A DNA stretch of 64,000 nt from Sphingobacterium tabacisoli. GTDB lineage: Bacteria > Bacteroidota > Bacteroidia > Sphingobacteriales > Sphingobacteriaceae. The notes under the pieces were generated by a model. The model worked only from the letters and a program-made list of their open reading frames with translations. It had not been told where the DNA came from and did not search any database. The DNA is taken from the NCBI RefSeq assembly GCF_017908035.1, contig NZ_JAEQMU010000001.1, forward strand, positions 930,001 through 994,000, written 5' to 3'. The position numbers and the translations under genes are program-made. Below, in pieces: positions 51,054-60,583 of this stretch (its first letter is position 1; every line of letters begins with the position of its first letter).

Positions 51054-51257
51054 TTAACGAATGAAGTTGTACATATCGGACATTGGAATACCAAGGTACT
51101 CGGAAGCCTGATGTACCGTGACAAGCTGTTGCTTACCCAAGCCAAACATATCCTTGATCTTGTTGATGATACGCTGACACGTACGCTCACTACGACCTGT
51201 AATCTTTTGCAGGTCGGACGGATAAACAGTCAATCGTTGTAATGAAGATTTCATCAT
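51054..51257 (-). CDS. Small HTH-like protein
   Basis: A 67-residue basic protein. Two helix-turn-helix-like segments are visible (YPSDLQKITGRSERTCQRIINKI and VTVHQASEYLGIPMSDMYNFI). It resembles small Bacteroidota DNA-binding proteins found near HU-type genes and excisionase-like wHTH proteins; no exact family is claimed. It lies upstream of the HU gene on the same strand, with the 9-bp array between them. ATG at 51257; a second ATG at 51254 is possible. Confidence 0.75.
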   Translation of the reverse strand: MMKSSLQRLTVYPSDLQKITGRSERTCQRIINKIKDMFGLGKQQLVTVHQASEYLGIPMSDMYNFIR

Positions 51258-51434
51258 AATCAGTTTACATAAAAATCAAACATCAGTAAATCGAATATAC
51301 AATACTACTTTCGATAAAGCAAATTATCTAACTGATTTTTAGACATTTTAACCTTAATTAAGTTTTTCCCGACTTTGAGAGTCCCCTCGGAGTGATTAAA
51401 CTTCCATAATTGTGCTGTTCCCGTCTTTAGGGAA

Positions 51435-51923
51435 TTACTTTTTCTTCTTATTATTATTGGCCTTGCGATAATCCCATGGCGCTATTGGAGACTGCTGCGA
51501 CCAAATATTGACTTTGCGCGCTCTAGCTTGTGCTTCGGCACGGTGGTATTCGCGACTTTTACTATACGAAGGGTAATCCCAAGCCAAACCGACGTTGAGC
51601 AACAGAAGATTCAAATCGGTACTACGGTCCAGCCATACCACACCAACCACACGGCCATAACGATCTTTACTCTTGACTTCTATCTTAACAGTTTTATCAA
51701 GTGTACGAGCGCTCGTAAAGCTCTTCGCGGTATGCGCATAATCCTGTCCGATTTCTGGGCAATCTATACCAAAAAAACGTACTCGTATTTTCTTTTTGTA
51801 CTTGTCAACTATCGTAAAAGTATCGCCATCGGCTACCCGCACCACACGCCCCTCTATATACTTCTGCGCTACACCAGTAAAAACAAAAAACAGAAAGAGA
51901 CAGATCAAGAACGTTTTCTTCAT
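51435..51923 (-). CDS. Thermonuclease family protein (staphylococcal nuclease domain)
   Basis: A 162-residue exported nuclease-like protein. The signal peptide is residues 1-19 (MKKTFLICLFLFFVFTGVA). The SNase domain shows VVRVADGDTFTIVDKYKKKIRVRFFGIDCPE, with the Arg and Asp that bind the Ca2+ and phosphate, YAHTAKSFTSAR and DRYGRVVGVVWLD. It probably degrades nucleic acid in the periplasm. It ends in a Lys-rich tail. The ATG at 51923 was chosen because it begins the signal peptide; the ORF extends 33 nt upstream. Confidence 0.94.
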   Translation of the reverse strand: MKKTFLICLFLFFVFTGVAQKYIEGRVVRVADGDTFTIVDKYKKKIRVRFFGIDCPEIGQDYAHTAKSFTSARTLDKTVKIEVKSKDRYGRVVGVVWLDRSTDLNLLLLNVGLAWDYPSYSKSREYHRAEAQARARKVNIWSQQSPIAPWDYRKANNNKKKK

Positions 51924-52262
51924 GCGGCAAAGATAGAGGAAACAAAACCGCAACAAAGGCTTTAAAAAGACCCAGATTATAAGTCAAAGAGGCTAAGCGG
52001 GAAAAAATCACAAAAAAATCCTGAAGCGGGGAACTTCAGGATTTTTACCAAACCAATTATTAACCTAATTATGAAATTATACTGTATAAACGTAAAGCAC
52101 CTCCAAAATAGTACAGTGGAGCAATCGCATTAACATTATTTAACACTAGAGGAAGTACTTTACATTAAATTAACTTTTTTTGAATATATCTAAAAAAAAA
52201 TAGACATCTTCGCTAAAGCAGTATACCGCTGCTGGTTCAAACAACGAGGCTAAAACAAAGTG
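51924..52262. other. 339-bp intergenic region with hairpin and short ORF
   Basis: Between the divergent thermonuclease and fecI-type genes. It holds a hairpin (52017-52043) and, after an AT-rich stretch of the kind often seen just before SusC genes, a 20-codon frame (52071-52133). No other gene is seen. The fecI promoter must lie here but no clear box was found. Confidence 0.7.
52017..52043 (+). terminator. Hairpin in the leader region upstream of the FecI-type gene
   Basis: AATCCTGAAG (52017-52026) and CTTCAGGATT (52034-52043) form a perfect 10-bp stem with a 7-nt loop followed by TTT. No plus-strand gene precedes it, so it may be an attenuator or a relic. Confidence 0.6.
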
Positions 52263-52820
52263 ATGAAAGGACCACTAGAATATAGACTATTATGGGAAAG
52301 AATAAGGTCAGGGGATGAAGGTGCCTTTTTCGATCTGTATGCGCAATTATATAAGGACCTGGTAAACTTTGGTATACGTACCTGTGGAGATGTAGACCTC
52401 AGTACGGAGGCGCTAGACCAGGTATTCGCCAGTATATGGGAAAAGCGGGAAAGTCTGGAACGCGTAGAGAATGTACAGTCTTATCTACTGACATTCCTAA
52501 AAAGAAAAATTTTAAGACTACTAGAAAAACAGAATAAAATTAACACCGCCCTGCAGCATCTAAAAGCGGAAGAGGACTGGACAGAGATGCCTTACGATGA
52601 ATTTATAATCCGTGTACAGACCAACGAACTGGTCAAACTACGCCTAAAAGAAGCGCTGGAAACGCTGACTTTCAGACAGAAACAACTGATACACCTCAAG
52701 TTTTTCGAAGGCTATAGCTATGAAAAAATAGCCGAAGTGACCCACATGAGTGTAAAGACAGCCTACAATACGCTGTACGATGCATTGAAGACTTTACGAG
52801 AACAATTAAAGGAATTTTAA
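52263..52820 (+). CDS. ECF-type sigma factor (FecI-like)
   Basis: A 185-residue sigma factor with region 2 (about 25-85: DLVNFGIRTCGDVDLSTEALDQVFASIW, VQSYLLTFLKRKILR) and region 4 (about 125-180: FRQKQLIHLKFFEGYSYEKIAEVTHMSVKTAYN). It is the first gene of a FecI-FecR-SusC-SusD locus, in which binding of a substrate at the SusC protein signals through FecR to free the sigma factor. ATG at 52263 chosen; an in-frame GTG lies 3 nt upstream. Confidence 0.93.
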   Translation: MKGPLEYRLLWERIRSGDEGAFFDLYAQLYKDLVNFGIRTCGDVDLSTEALDQVFASIWEKRESLERVENVQSYLLTFLKRKILRLLEKQNKINTALQHLKAEEDWTEMPYDEFIIRVQTNELVKLRLKEALETLTFRQKQLIHLKFFEGYSYEKIAEVTHMSVKTAYNTLYDALKTLREQLKEF

Positions 52821-52912
52821 TCAACTAATATACAGTGAAATACAAATTATTTCATTTTTCTTTTAGGCAATCGAACGGATTATAGGCACTATACTATAAA
52901 ACCGCTTAAATA

Positions 52913-54007
52913 ATGAGCCATAAAGACTACAAAGAAGTAGAGGACTTCCTAATTGATGATACTTTCCAACAATACTGTGCCCAGGAAAATGAGCAATGTG
53001 TGCAATACTGGGAACGTTATATACAACAACACCCCGAGCAACAGGATGTCATAGCCCGAGCGCAACGTGTATTCGCTGTATTGACAGGCCATAAAAGACC
53101 AGTTATCCAACAGATGGATAACCTACGAAATACAATCAACCAACAAAACAAACCACAACCTATCAAGCGGTGGGCTATAGTGGCCACTTCTATCGCTGTG
53201 GCCGCTGCACTCACCTTGTTTGGATTTATGTACTTGGGATATTTTAAGACGCAAGAGACGGCTATTGAGAATCTAGCTATGTCTACAACAGGTCAGATAT
53301 ACCAAACTATAAAAGGGGAGAAGAAAACATTTACCCTGGAAGATGGAACTAAGGTTACACTCAATTCGGAAAGTAAGCTGGAGATTGATACCGATTTTGG
53401 AAAAGCAACACGCCAAGTGTCTTTGACAGGGGAGGCGTATCTTGATGTAAAAAAAGATGCAGATAAGCCCTTCGTACTACACACCAATGAGTTTGATATC
53501 CGCGTATTGGGCACCTCGTTCAATGTAAAGGCTTATCCCGATGAACTGGCCTCAGAAGCCTTACTGATTGAAGGTCTAATCGAGCTGAAAAGTAAAGGCA
53601 AAAATGAAAATTCTATCGTCATCAAACCTAACCAAAAGGTGACTATCTATAAAAATGAGATGATTGCAAGCTCGGAGACGGAAGCAAAGAAAACGGCAAA
53701 ACCTAAAGCGAATGTCAAGGAAATAGCAATACAGGATGTCCCTAACGATGAAAAGCATGAAATGGCAGATATCGCATGGAAAGAAAATAGACTAGCTATG
53801 GTCGACCAGGATTTCAATGAACTGAAGTCTATTCTCGAACGCTGGTACGATATCAATATCACGTTGAAGGGCCCAGCAATAGGAAAATATAGATTTACGG
53901 CTACATTTAAAGAAGAAGATATTAACCAAGTTTTAAAAGCATTACAAAAAGTAGAACCCTTTAATTATGAGATACATGGAAAAGACGTGATAATTTATGA
54001 GAAATAA
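52913..54007 (+). CDS. FecR family anti-sigma factor
   Basis: A 364-residue inner-membrane regulator. The N-terminal cytoplasmic part (1-80) binds the sigma factor. A membrane helix follows (about 84-105, AIVATSIAVAAALTLFGFMYL). The periplasmic FecR domain spans about 125-215 (FTLEDGTKVTLNSESKLEID, TGEAYLDVKKDADKPFVL). The C-terminal STN-like DUF4974 region reads LKSILERWYDINITL. It should hold FecI and be released by contact with the STN domain of the SusC protein encoded next. A hairpin lies just downstream. Confidence 0.95.
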   Translation: MSHKDYKEVEDFLIDDTFQQYCAQENEQCVQYWERYIQQHPEQQDVIARAQRVFAVLTGHKRPVIQQMDNLRNTINQQNKPQPIKRWAIVATSIAVAAALTLFGFMYLGYFKTQETAIENLAMSTTGQIYQTIKGEKKTFTLEDGTKVTLNSESKLEIDTDFGKATRQVSLTGEAYLDVKKDADKPFVLHTNEFDIRVLGTSFNVKAYPDELASEALLIEGLIELKSKGKNENSIVIKPNQKVTIYKNEMIASSETEAKKTAKPKANVKEIAIQDVPNDEKHEMADIAWKENRLAMVDQDFNELKSILERWYDINITLKGPAIGKYRFTATFKEEDINQVLKALQKVEPFNYEIHGKDVIIYEK

Positions 54008-54015
54008 CTAAAAAA

Positions 54016-54033
54016 GGATGGTAAAAACCATCC
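54016..54033 (+). terminator. Hairpin between FecR and SusC genes
   Basis: GGATGG and CCATCC enclose a 6-nt loop 8 bp after the fecR stop; only a weak T-run follows, so it may be a partial terminator that reduces readthrough into susC. Confidence 0.6.
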
Positions 54034-54114
54034 TCTTATTGGATTAATTTAACCGGCAGGCGTAAGCTTCGAACCCATACGCTGCCTATTATAAACTTTA
54101 ACCAACACTAAAGT

Positions 54115-57100
54115 ATGATTAAAAATGGCTTTATGCAAGTGCATTGGAATTATCTTGTGCGCTCTAGATTCATTATCCGGATGAAACTAACCTTGATTAT
54201 GATTGTATTGGCATTCGCGAACGTAACCGCAAATGTCTACTCCCAACAGAAAGTCTCCTTGGATGTCAAAAAGACAAAGTTGAGCAAGATTCTCAAATTG
54301 ATTGAGGAAAATAGCGACTATTACTTTGTCTATAGCGCAACAAATGAAAACCTGAACAAGGAACTTTCCCTAAAAGTAGATAACACAAAAGTTGTTGATC
54401 TGCTACCACGTCTATTTGCTAGAAATGGTCTACAGTACTCAGTTTCGGGTGAAGGCCTGGTTGTGGTGTCCGAACAACAGACTTTGAGCATAAAAGGATT
54501 GGTAACCGATCAGGATGGGAACAAACTATCCGGCGCTACCGTACGTGTAAAGGGCAGTGCAATCGGAAAAGCAACCGATTTGAATGGCCGATTCGAGATA
54601 GATGTACCAACGGGAAATACTTTGGTGGTTTCATTCACAGGATATCTATCTAAAGAAATCACCATACAAAAAGGCGGTGAGGTGACTGTCGCACTGGAAC
54701 GCGATGACCAAATGCTGAGCGAAGTCGTCGTAACAGCGCTTGGTGTTAAAAAAGAACGCCGCTCGCTAGGATACTCGGTCACTCAGTTAGAGGGCGAATC
54801 CCTAACGAAGGCTCGCGAGAACAATGTTGTCAACTCCTTAGTAGGTAAAGTAGCAGGCTTAGACGTTTCATCAACAGCAGGTGGAGTTGGCTCATCCAGC
54901 TCTGTAATCATCCGTGGTATTTCCAGTTTAGGACAGTCGAGCCAACCGCTCTATGTAATCAACGGTATGCCTATGGAAAATAAAGCCGTTGGAGTTGGAT
55001 CAGCAGGTAGTACGAATCCAAATGGTAACAAAGGTAGCCAATGGGACAATGCGCCGGATATGGGGGATGCGATCAGCAACATCAACCCGGATGATATCGA
55101 AAGTATCTCGGTATTGAAAGGAGCTGCAGCATCAGCACTATACGGTTCCAGAGCGAAAGCGGGGGTAATCCTGATTACGACCAAATCAGGCAAAGGCAAT
55201 GGTGTAGAATTTAGCTCTAACTATGTGGTAGAGCAGGTTATGGATCCTACTAACTGGCAGTATGTCTATGGCCAAGGAGGTAATGGCAGTAAGCCAGTGA
55301 CTGCACAAGGCGCGGCAGAGGTAGGTGCATCGAGCTGGGGGGCAAAATTAGATGGGTCTAACGTGGTTCAGTTTGACGGCGTAGAACGTCCATATGTAGC
55401 GCAGAAAAATAACCTCAAGAACTTTTATGAAAACGGACACACTTGGACAAATAATATTGCTTTTAACAAATCTTTTGAGGGAGGCTCTTTACGCTTCTCG
55501 GTAACTGATGTCAACAATAGCTCTATCATGCCAAATTCAGGTTTAGACAGGCACTCCTTTAATCTAGGAGCGACTTTTGAACCGATAAAAAGACTATCTA
55601 TTGATGCAAGAGCAAACTACATTATTGAAAAGGCAAAAAATAGACCTATGCTGTCAGATGGTGCAGGTAGTGCCAACTTCAACGCCATGTTTTTACCTAC
55701 AAGTTTGGATATCCGTAATCTGAAACCCTATAAAGATGAGAATGGAAAAGAGATTGCATACAACTCTGGTAACAAGTGGGATACCAACCCTTGGTATGCA
55801 GCTTACGAAATCCAAAATAACACGAAACGGAACAGACTGATAAGCTCCCTATCAGCAAGATATACGTTTGACAATGGCTTATTTGTGCAGGGGCGTGCAG
55901 GTAATGACTATTATACGAATGAATTCGAGAGTATATTCCCAGGAGGAATTGCGTACCCACCGCCTTATAATATGGCTCTGCAATCAGCTAAGTTTAACGA
56001 CGTGAATGCGGATATCTTAGTGGGTAAAGCTTTCTCATTGACCGATGATATGACCTTGACACCGAATGTGGGTGCCGCATATAGAAATACAAAGAATGAT
56101 CTTATGATCAATCAAGGCACTGAATTCTTGGGGCCAGGTAAATATTCTATCATAGGATTAAAAAATAAAGCGGTATCGCAAGTAAGTTCTGAGGAAGAAA
56201 TGCAATCGGTATACGGTACATTAGAGTATGCTTATCGTGATATTCTTTACCTAACAGGGAGTTTGCGTTCGGATTGGTTCTCCACATTGGCAACACCTGG
56301 AGCAGATAAAAAACTTTATTCGGTTTACCCAGGGGTAAGCGGGTCATTTGTTTTCACGGAGTTCTTGAATTCTTCGGTATTAAATTTTGGTAAATTACGC
56401 GCTGGATATGCACAAGTAGGACAAGCGACGAATCCTTATCTGACTTCGTTGAGCTACAAGTTCTTGAGTCAAAGTCTTAATGGAAATCCTTTAGGTACAA
56501 TTTCAAATACATCTGTACCAAATTCCAGCTTATTTGCATCGACAGCAAAAGAAGTCGAAGTCGGTACAGAACTAAGACTTCTTAATGATCGCCTTAACAT
56601 CGATTTAGCTTGGTATAGCAAACGTTCTGAAAATGAGATCTTGGAAGTAGAGATTCCTAGCACAACAGGATATACTGGTGCGGTATTAAACACAGGTGCC
56701 ATTCGCAACCAAGGAGTCGAAATGTTGGTAACAGGGACACTTATTAAGAACCAAAACTTTAGCTGGATTTCCTCAATTAACGCAACATACAATGACAACA
56801 AGGTACTATCACTTACCGATGGTCTTGATGAAATGTTAGTGGCGACTTCTCGTTCAGGCGTTGGCTTCTTAAAACATGTACCAGGAAAATCTATGTTGCA
56901 AATATTTGCGTACGATTACAAATACGACGACAAAGGTGAGATTGTAAAATTAGCCGATGGTTCGCCTGATAGAGGTGAATTAAAAAGCTATGGCTCCTCC
57001 CAAAGTCCATGGTTTGCAGGATGGAACAACGACTTTAGTTACAAAAAATTCAATTTAGGATTTTTAATCGATGGTAAATTCGGTGGTAAAGTATTTTCAG

Positions 57101-57468
57101 GAACAGATTATTACGGTTATATCAAAGGATTGCATCAAGAAACATTGAAAGATCGTGAAGCTCTTGGCAATACTGCGCCTAAATACTATGAGAATATGGC
57201 TAATAACACATCGTCGCGTTTCGTGAATGATGCGAGCTTTATAAAAATGAGACAATTAACATTTGGTTATAGCTTCCCTGCACAGGCCTTTAATAACAAA
57301 ATCAACGGATTGACATTGAGTTTTGTTGCTCGTAACTTGTTTACGCTGATGAAGAAAACAGACAATATCGATCCGGAATCCAGTTATAATGCAACGTTTG
57401 TGGGACTTGAGCTAGGCGGTGTACCTCCTGTTCGTACATTTGGTTTCAATCTTAATGTTAAACTCTAA
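54115..57468 (+). CDS. SusC/RagA-like TonB-linked outer-membrane protein with STN domain
   Basis: A 1117-residue importer. The signal sequence lies near residues 23-44 (MKLTLIMIVLAFANVTANVYS), which would make an ATG at 54181 the true start; the longer form with a 22-residue extension is common in this family and is annotated here. A secretin/STN domain (about 45-120) can touch FecR. A CarboxypepD_reg-like domain follows (about 124-200, KGLVTDQDGNKLSGATVRVKGS), then the TonB box area, the plug (LVGKVAGLDVSS, VLKGAAASALYGSRAKAGVILITTK) and the barrel. It forms a lidded pair with the SusD protein encoded next and takes up a glycan or peptide of unknown kind. Confidence 0.95.
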   Translation: MIKNGFMQVHWNYLVRSRFIIRMKLTLIMIVLAFANVTANVYSQQKVSLDVKKTKLSKILKLIEENSDYYFVYSATNENLNKELSLKVDNTKVVDLLPRLFARNGLQYSVSGEGLVVVSEQQTLSIKGLVTDQDGNKLSGATVRVKGSAIGKATDLNGRFEIDVPTGNTLVVSFTGYLSKEITIQKGGEVTVALERDDQMLSEVVVTALGVKKERRSLGYSVTQLEGESLTKARENNVVNSLVGKVAGLDVSSTAGGVGSSSSVIIRGISSLGQSSQPLYVINGMPMENKAVGVGSAGSTNPNGNKGSQWDNAPDMGDAISNINPDDIESISVLKGAAASALYGSRAKAGVILITTKSGKGNGVEFSSNYVVEQVMDPTNWQYVYGQGGNGSKPVTAQGAAEVGASSWGAKLDGSNVVQFDGVERPYVAQKNNLKNFYENGHTWTNNIAFNKSFEGGSLRFSVTDVNNSSIMPNSGLDRHSFNLGATFEPIKRLSIDARANYIIEKAKNRPMLSDGAGSANFNAMFLPTSLDIRNLKPYKDENGKEIAYNSGNKWDTNPWYAAYEIQNNTKRNRLISSLSARYTFDNGLFVQGRAGNDYYTNEFESIFPGGIAYPPPYNMALQSAKFNDVNADILVGKAFSLTDDMTLTPNVGAAYRNTKNDLMINQGTEFLGPGKYSIIGLKNKAVSQVSSEEEMQSVYGTLEYAYRDILYLTGSLRSDWFSTLATPGADKKLYSVYPGVSGSFVFTEFLNSSVLNFGKLRAGYAQVGQATNPYLTSLSYKFLSQSLNGNPLGTISNTSVPNSSLFASTAKEVEVGTELRLLNDRLNIDLAWYSKRSENEILEVEIPSTTGYTGAVLNTGAIRNQGVEMLVTGTLIKNQNFSWISSINATYNDNKVLSLTDGLDEMLVATSRSGVGFLKHVPGKSMLQIFAYDYKYDDKGEIVKLADGSPDRGELKSYGSSQSPWFAGWNNDFSYKKFNLGFLIDGKFGGKVFSGTDYYGYIKGLHQETLKDREALGNTAPKYYENMANNTSSRFVNDASFIKMRQLTFGYSFPAQAFNNKINGLTLSFVARNLFTLMKKTDNIDPESSYNATFVGLELGGVPPVRTFGFNLNVKL

Positions 57469-57481
57469 ATCTGAAGGACGT

Positions 57482-59047
57482 ATGAAATTTAATAAACTTA
57501 ATATATTAGCACTCTCTTTATTATCGATAGCGCTATGTACAACCAGTTGCACAAAAGACTTTGACAATATCAATACCAACAAGCTTACTTATGGACCAAC
57601 AGAATTTGATCCGAACTTCGCATTGTCTACTTCGCAGTTAACCTATACGGGCAGTATTGATTTTGCTTACGAAACATGGCGAGCAAATTTAATATACTCA
57701 GGCACTATGATCCAAGGGCTTTCGAGTATTGCGAGCTACTGGTCAGGAGATAAATATTTAACAAACCCGGGATACACCTCTTCATATTGGGAAAGGGCAT
57801 ATGATGAGCAAGTAAAACCTATTGTAGATGTTGTTGAGCTAACCCGTGGTAAAGAACAATATCACAATATACATCAAGTAGGACGTATCTGGAAAGCACT
57901 TATCTTTGCCCGGATTACAGATTTGTATGGTGATGTCCCGTATTCAGAGGCGGGAATGGGCTACTACAATAAAGCGCTTTCAACGAAGTACGATAAGCAA
58001 GAGAATATCTACAAGGATATGCTCAAGGAGATAGACGAAGCTGTAAATGCACTAAACCCATCAGCTGATAAAGTAACGGGTGATGTCATCTATGCAGGTG
58101 ATATTGACAAGTGGAAACGCTTCGGTAATAGTTTGATTTTACGACTAGCGATGCGATTGACCAAAGTAGATGAGGCTACCGCAAAAACTTATGTCGCTAA
58201 AGTGGCAGGAAATACTTTGACCAGCAATGATGAAAATGCTTTTCTAAAACATGATCTAAGTGGTGACCGTATTACCCAAAACAGAAACAGTCAAGTTCTT
58301 TCAGGTCAGGATCCATGGTTCAGTAAATGGTCCAACACTTTTATCGATGTGCTAAAGAACACCAACGATCCTCGGATAAAAGTAGCCGCAACGAAGGTAT
58401 TCCTGACAACAGCTGCAGAAATCAACCCCAATTTTGAAACAGATCCTGCAAAGCAAAAAGGCATGCCCAACGGTAAGGATAATCTAGGTAAGGAATATGA
58501 CGTAAAAACCGAACCTAACTTTACGTCAATGCCTGAATATTCTTCTCCTCACCCAGGCATGATTAAACTGGATGGTATTACCTTTATTTTGACCTATGCA
58601 GAATGTGAGTTACTACTGGCAGAGGCTGCTCAACGCTGGGGAATAGGTGGTTCAGCGACAGATCATTTTGCCAAGGGAGTAAAAGCGAGCATAACTTATC
58701 TTAAGCAATTTGATAGTAGACTGGCTATTTCTGACGCTGACGCTGATGTTTATGTAGCTGCTAACCCACTGAGTGGAGGAATAAAGCAAATTGCTCAACA
58801 GTACTGGATACACCATAACACCTCACTAAACTTCTATGAGTCTTGGTTTAACTGGAGAAGAACGGGATATCCTGAACTAACACCGGTTGTCTATCCTGGC
58901 AACGCAACAAAGGGTACTATTCCGCGTAGATTCCCTTACCCATCTGCTGAGGAAGCTGGTACTAACAGGGAGTACTTTAAAGCGGCAGCCGCGGCGGTAC
59001 CAGGTGGAGATAACCTAAGTGGCCGTGTATGGTGGGATAAACAATAG
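57482..59047 (+). CDS. SusD/RagB-like nutrient-binding lipoprotein (SusD-like_2)
   Basis: A 521-residue surface lipoprotein with signal MKFNKLNILALSLLSIALCTTSC (lipid-attachment Cys at 23). The helical body and later motifs (ADLYGDVPYSEAG, YAECELLLAEAAQRW, NFYESWFNWRRTGYPEL) match the SusD-like_2 family. It binds the substrate above the SusC barrel. The ATG at 57482 was chosen over 57419, which lies inside the susC gene. No carbohydrate-active enzyme is encoded in the locus, so a peptide or small oligomer is as likely as a glycan. Confidence 0.95.
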   Translation: MKFNKLNILALSLLSIALCTTSCTKDFDNINTNKLTYGPTEFDPNFALSTSQLTYTGSIDFAYETWRANLIYSGTMIQGLSSIASYWSGDKYLTNPGYTSSYWERAYDEQVKPIVDVVELTRGKEQYHNIHQVGRIWKALIFARITDLYGDVPYSEAGMGYYNKALSTKYDKQENIYKDMLKEIDEAVNALNPSADKVTGDVIYAGDIDKWKRFGNSLILRLAMRLTKVDEATAKTYVAKVAGNTLTSNDENAFLKHDLSGDRITQNRNSQVLSGQDPWFSKWSNTFIDVLKNTNDPRIKVAATKVFLTTAAEINPNFETDPAKQKGMPNGKDNLGKEYDVKTEPNFTSMPEYSSPHPGMIKLDGITFILTYAECELLLAEAAQRWGIGGSATDHFAKGVKASITYLKQFDSRLAISDADADVYVAANPLSGGIKQIAQQYWIHHNTSLNFYESWFNWRRTGYPELTPVVYPGNATKGTIPRRFPYPSAEEAGTNREYFKAAAAAVPGGDNLSGRVWWDKQ

Positions 59048-59488
59048 ATGAATATGCGTTTTTATATACTAATCGCCGCTATGAGCGCTGTGGCCTGTCA
59101 AAACGCAGGCAATGACATCGAGGGAAGCTATAGACTCCTGGAAAGTACAACCATAAAGGGTAAGGACACCATCCATGTACAGGTCGATACAACAAAAACA
59201 GAAATGATTAAAGTGATAAATGCGAGTCACTTTGCATTCTTTAATCATGACAAAAACCAGGGCAAGGACAGTACGGCCACTTTCGTAAGTGGTGGTGGTA
59301 CTTATGTACTGGAAGGGAGTACTTATACCGAAAACCTGGACTTCTGTACCTATAGACCTTGGGAAGGTAAGCAATTTAAGTTTGCGATATCCCTAAAAGG
59401 AGATACCTTAATCCAAGAGGGGATGGAAGAATTGCCAGAGCTTGGTGTCAAACAGCACATCACCGAAAAGTATATAAGAATAAAATAA
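59048..59488 (+). CDS. Lipocalin-like lipoprotein
   Basis: A 146-residue lipoprotein whose ATG directly follows the susD stop codon. The signal is MNMRFYILIAAMSAVAC (lipid-attachment Cys at 17). The mature part (NDIEGSYRLLESTTIKGKDT, MIKVINASHFAFFNHDK, TYTENLDFC) resembles the small lipocalin-like or DUF4488-type domains of Bacteroidota lipoproteins. It probably helps the SusC-SusD pair, but its role is unknown. A hairpin follows. Confidence 0.8.
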   Translation: MNMRFYILIAAMSAVACQNAGNDIEGSYRLLESTTIKGKDTIHVQVDTTKTEMIKVINASHFAFFNHDKNQGKDSTATFVSGGGTYVLEGSTYTENLDFCTYRPWEGKQFKFAISLKGDTLIQEGMEELPELGVKQHITEKYIRIK

Positions 59489-59506
59489 TTAATGGGTAGT
59501 AATGCT

Positions 59507-59541
59507 AGGTAGGTCAACCGTAAGGGTAGGCCTACCTTTTT
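59507..59541 (+). terminator. Terminator after the susCD operon
   Basis: AGGTAGG (59507-59513) and CCTACCT (59531-59537) with a T-run after it. A smaller palindrome GGTAGGCCTACC (59525-59536) overlaps the 3' arm, so two folds compete. Confidence 0.65.
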
Positions 59542-59545
59542 GATG

Positions 59546-59737
59546 TTAACGCCTGTAATTACAGCTACCACCATAGGCCGAACAACCTAGATTGAGAAAG
59601 GAGATAACGGCAAATATCAATCCCAATACGATAAATATCCATTCGTTGCTATGCCAGCCCTGAGCAGCAACAACCAAGCCTAATGCAATCCTAAAAATCC
59701 GCATAAAGGTCCAATTTCTTAAAAACAGCTCTTTCAT
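59546..59737 (-). CDS. Small two-helix membrane protein (YgaP/DUF2892-like)
   Basis: A 63-residue protein with two membrane helices (about 10-27 and 32-50) and a Cys-containing C-terminus (GCSAYGGSC) that could bind a metal or form a disulfide. It resembles DUF2892 / YgaP-type small membrane proteins, which often accompany rhodanese or thiol enzymes. Its start overlaps the methyltransferase gene by 4 nt (ATGA), so the two are translationally coupled. Confidence 0.8.
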   Translation of the reverse strand: MKELFLRNWTFMRIFRIALGLVVAAQGWHSNEWIFIVLGLIFAVISFLNLGCSAYGGSCNYRR

Positions 59738-60327
59738 CTTTTCACTAAATTAATAAACAACTCTGTACCTGCCCGAGCATCTATACTGTTATAACAGGCT
59801 TCAAAACGCTCGAACGTATAATATGCTTTAAATAGTGGTTCGTATTCGAGGGCACTGCCACCAAACGGGGGACCACTGTAACTAAACTCTCGGTCAAACA
59901 AAACACCTACCAGATGACCACCGGCAACCAATAGCTCGGATGTCTTACACGCATAATCGCTACGTCGGCCTATAGGGATGGCGCAGAAAAAAGTCTGCTC
60001 AATAATCAAGTCAAATTGCCCTTGATAACTAAAGAAATCGGCACAGACAAAATTAATAGCCGCGCCATGCTGTACTTTATTCTTGGCACTCACAATCGCT
60101 GTGGGCGAGATATCCAATACCGTAATATTCTTAAACCCAGCGGCAGCCAACCAATCTGCTTCATACGCATTGCCGCAGCCCGGAACTAAAATATGTGCTT
60201 CCTTATTGGAATATCCTTCCATATAGTGCACAATCGGGCGGGAAGGATATCCAATATCCCAACCTGTCTGTCTAGCCTGCCAACGATGCTCCCAGTATTC
60301 GGCATCCAATTTTACGTTCTCTTCCAT
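59734..60327 (-). CDS. TPMT-family SAM-dependent methyltransferase
   Basis: A 197-residue thiopurine-S-methyltransferase-like enzyme. The N-terminal motif EHRWQARQTGWDIGYPSRP is typical; the SAM-binding loop is HILVPGCGNAYEADWLAAAG and the Asp in VLDISPTAI binds the ribose. Bacterial members methylate thiols, selenium or tellurium species. It is followed by, and coupled to, a small Cys-bearing membrane protein, so a role in thiol or chalcogen handling is plausible (inference). Confidence 0.92.
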   Translation of the reverse strand: MEENVKLDAEYWEHRWQARQTGWDIGYPSRPIVHYMEGYSNKEAHILVPGCGNAYEADWLAAAGFKNITVLDISPTAIVSAKNKVQHGAAINFVCADFFSYQGQFDLIIEQTFFCAIPIGRRSDYACKTSELLVAGGHLVGVLFDREFSYSGPPFGGSALEYEPLFKAYYTFERFEACYNSIDARAGTELFINLVKR

Positions 60328-60583
60328 GGTGACTTAACTAATCTTATACTTACATAGCAACCCTTCTCAAGGGAAAAGCTATTCTATCTTCCTGTGACGC
60401 CTCGTCAGATAAGATCTCTTTTTTGCCGAAAGTTAACTATTCTACCATTACCTTTCTGACATACTAACGTAAAGTTACATCGAATAGGCAAGGGTAAAGG
60501 TGACTTATGTTACACACATTATACTTTGCCTCAAACAATACTTATCTTTGTAATAAGGAACTATTTAAACAAATGGATTGCAA

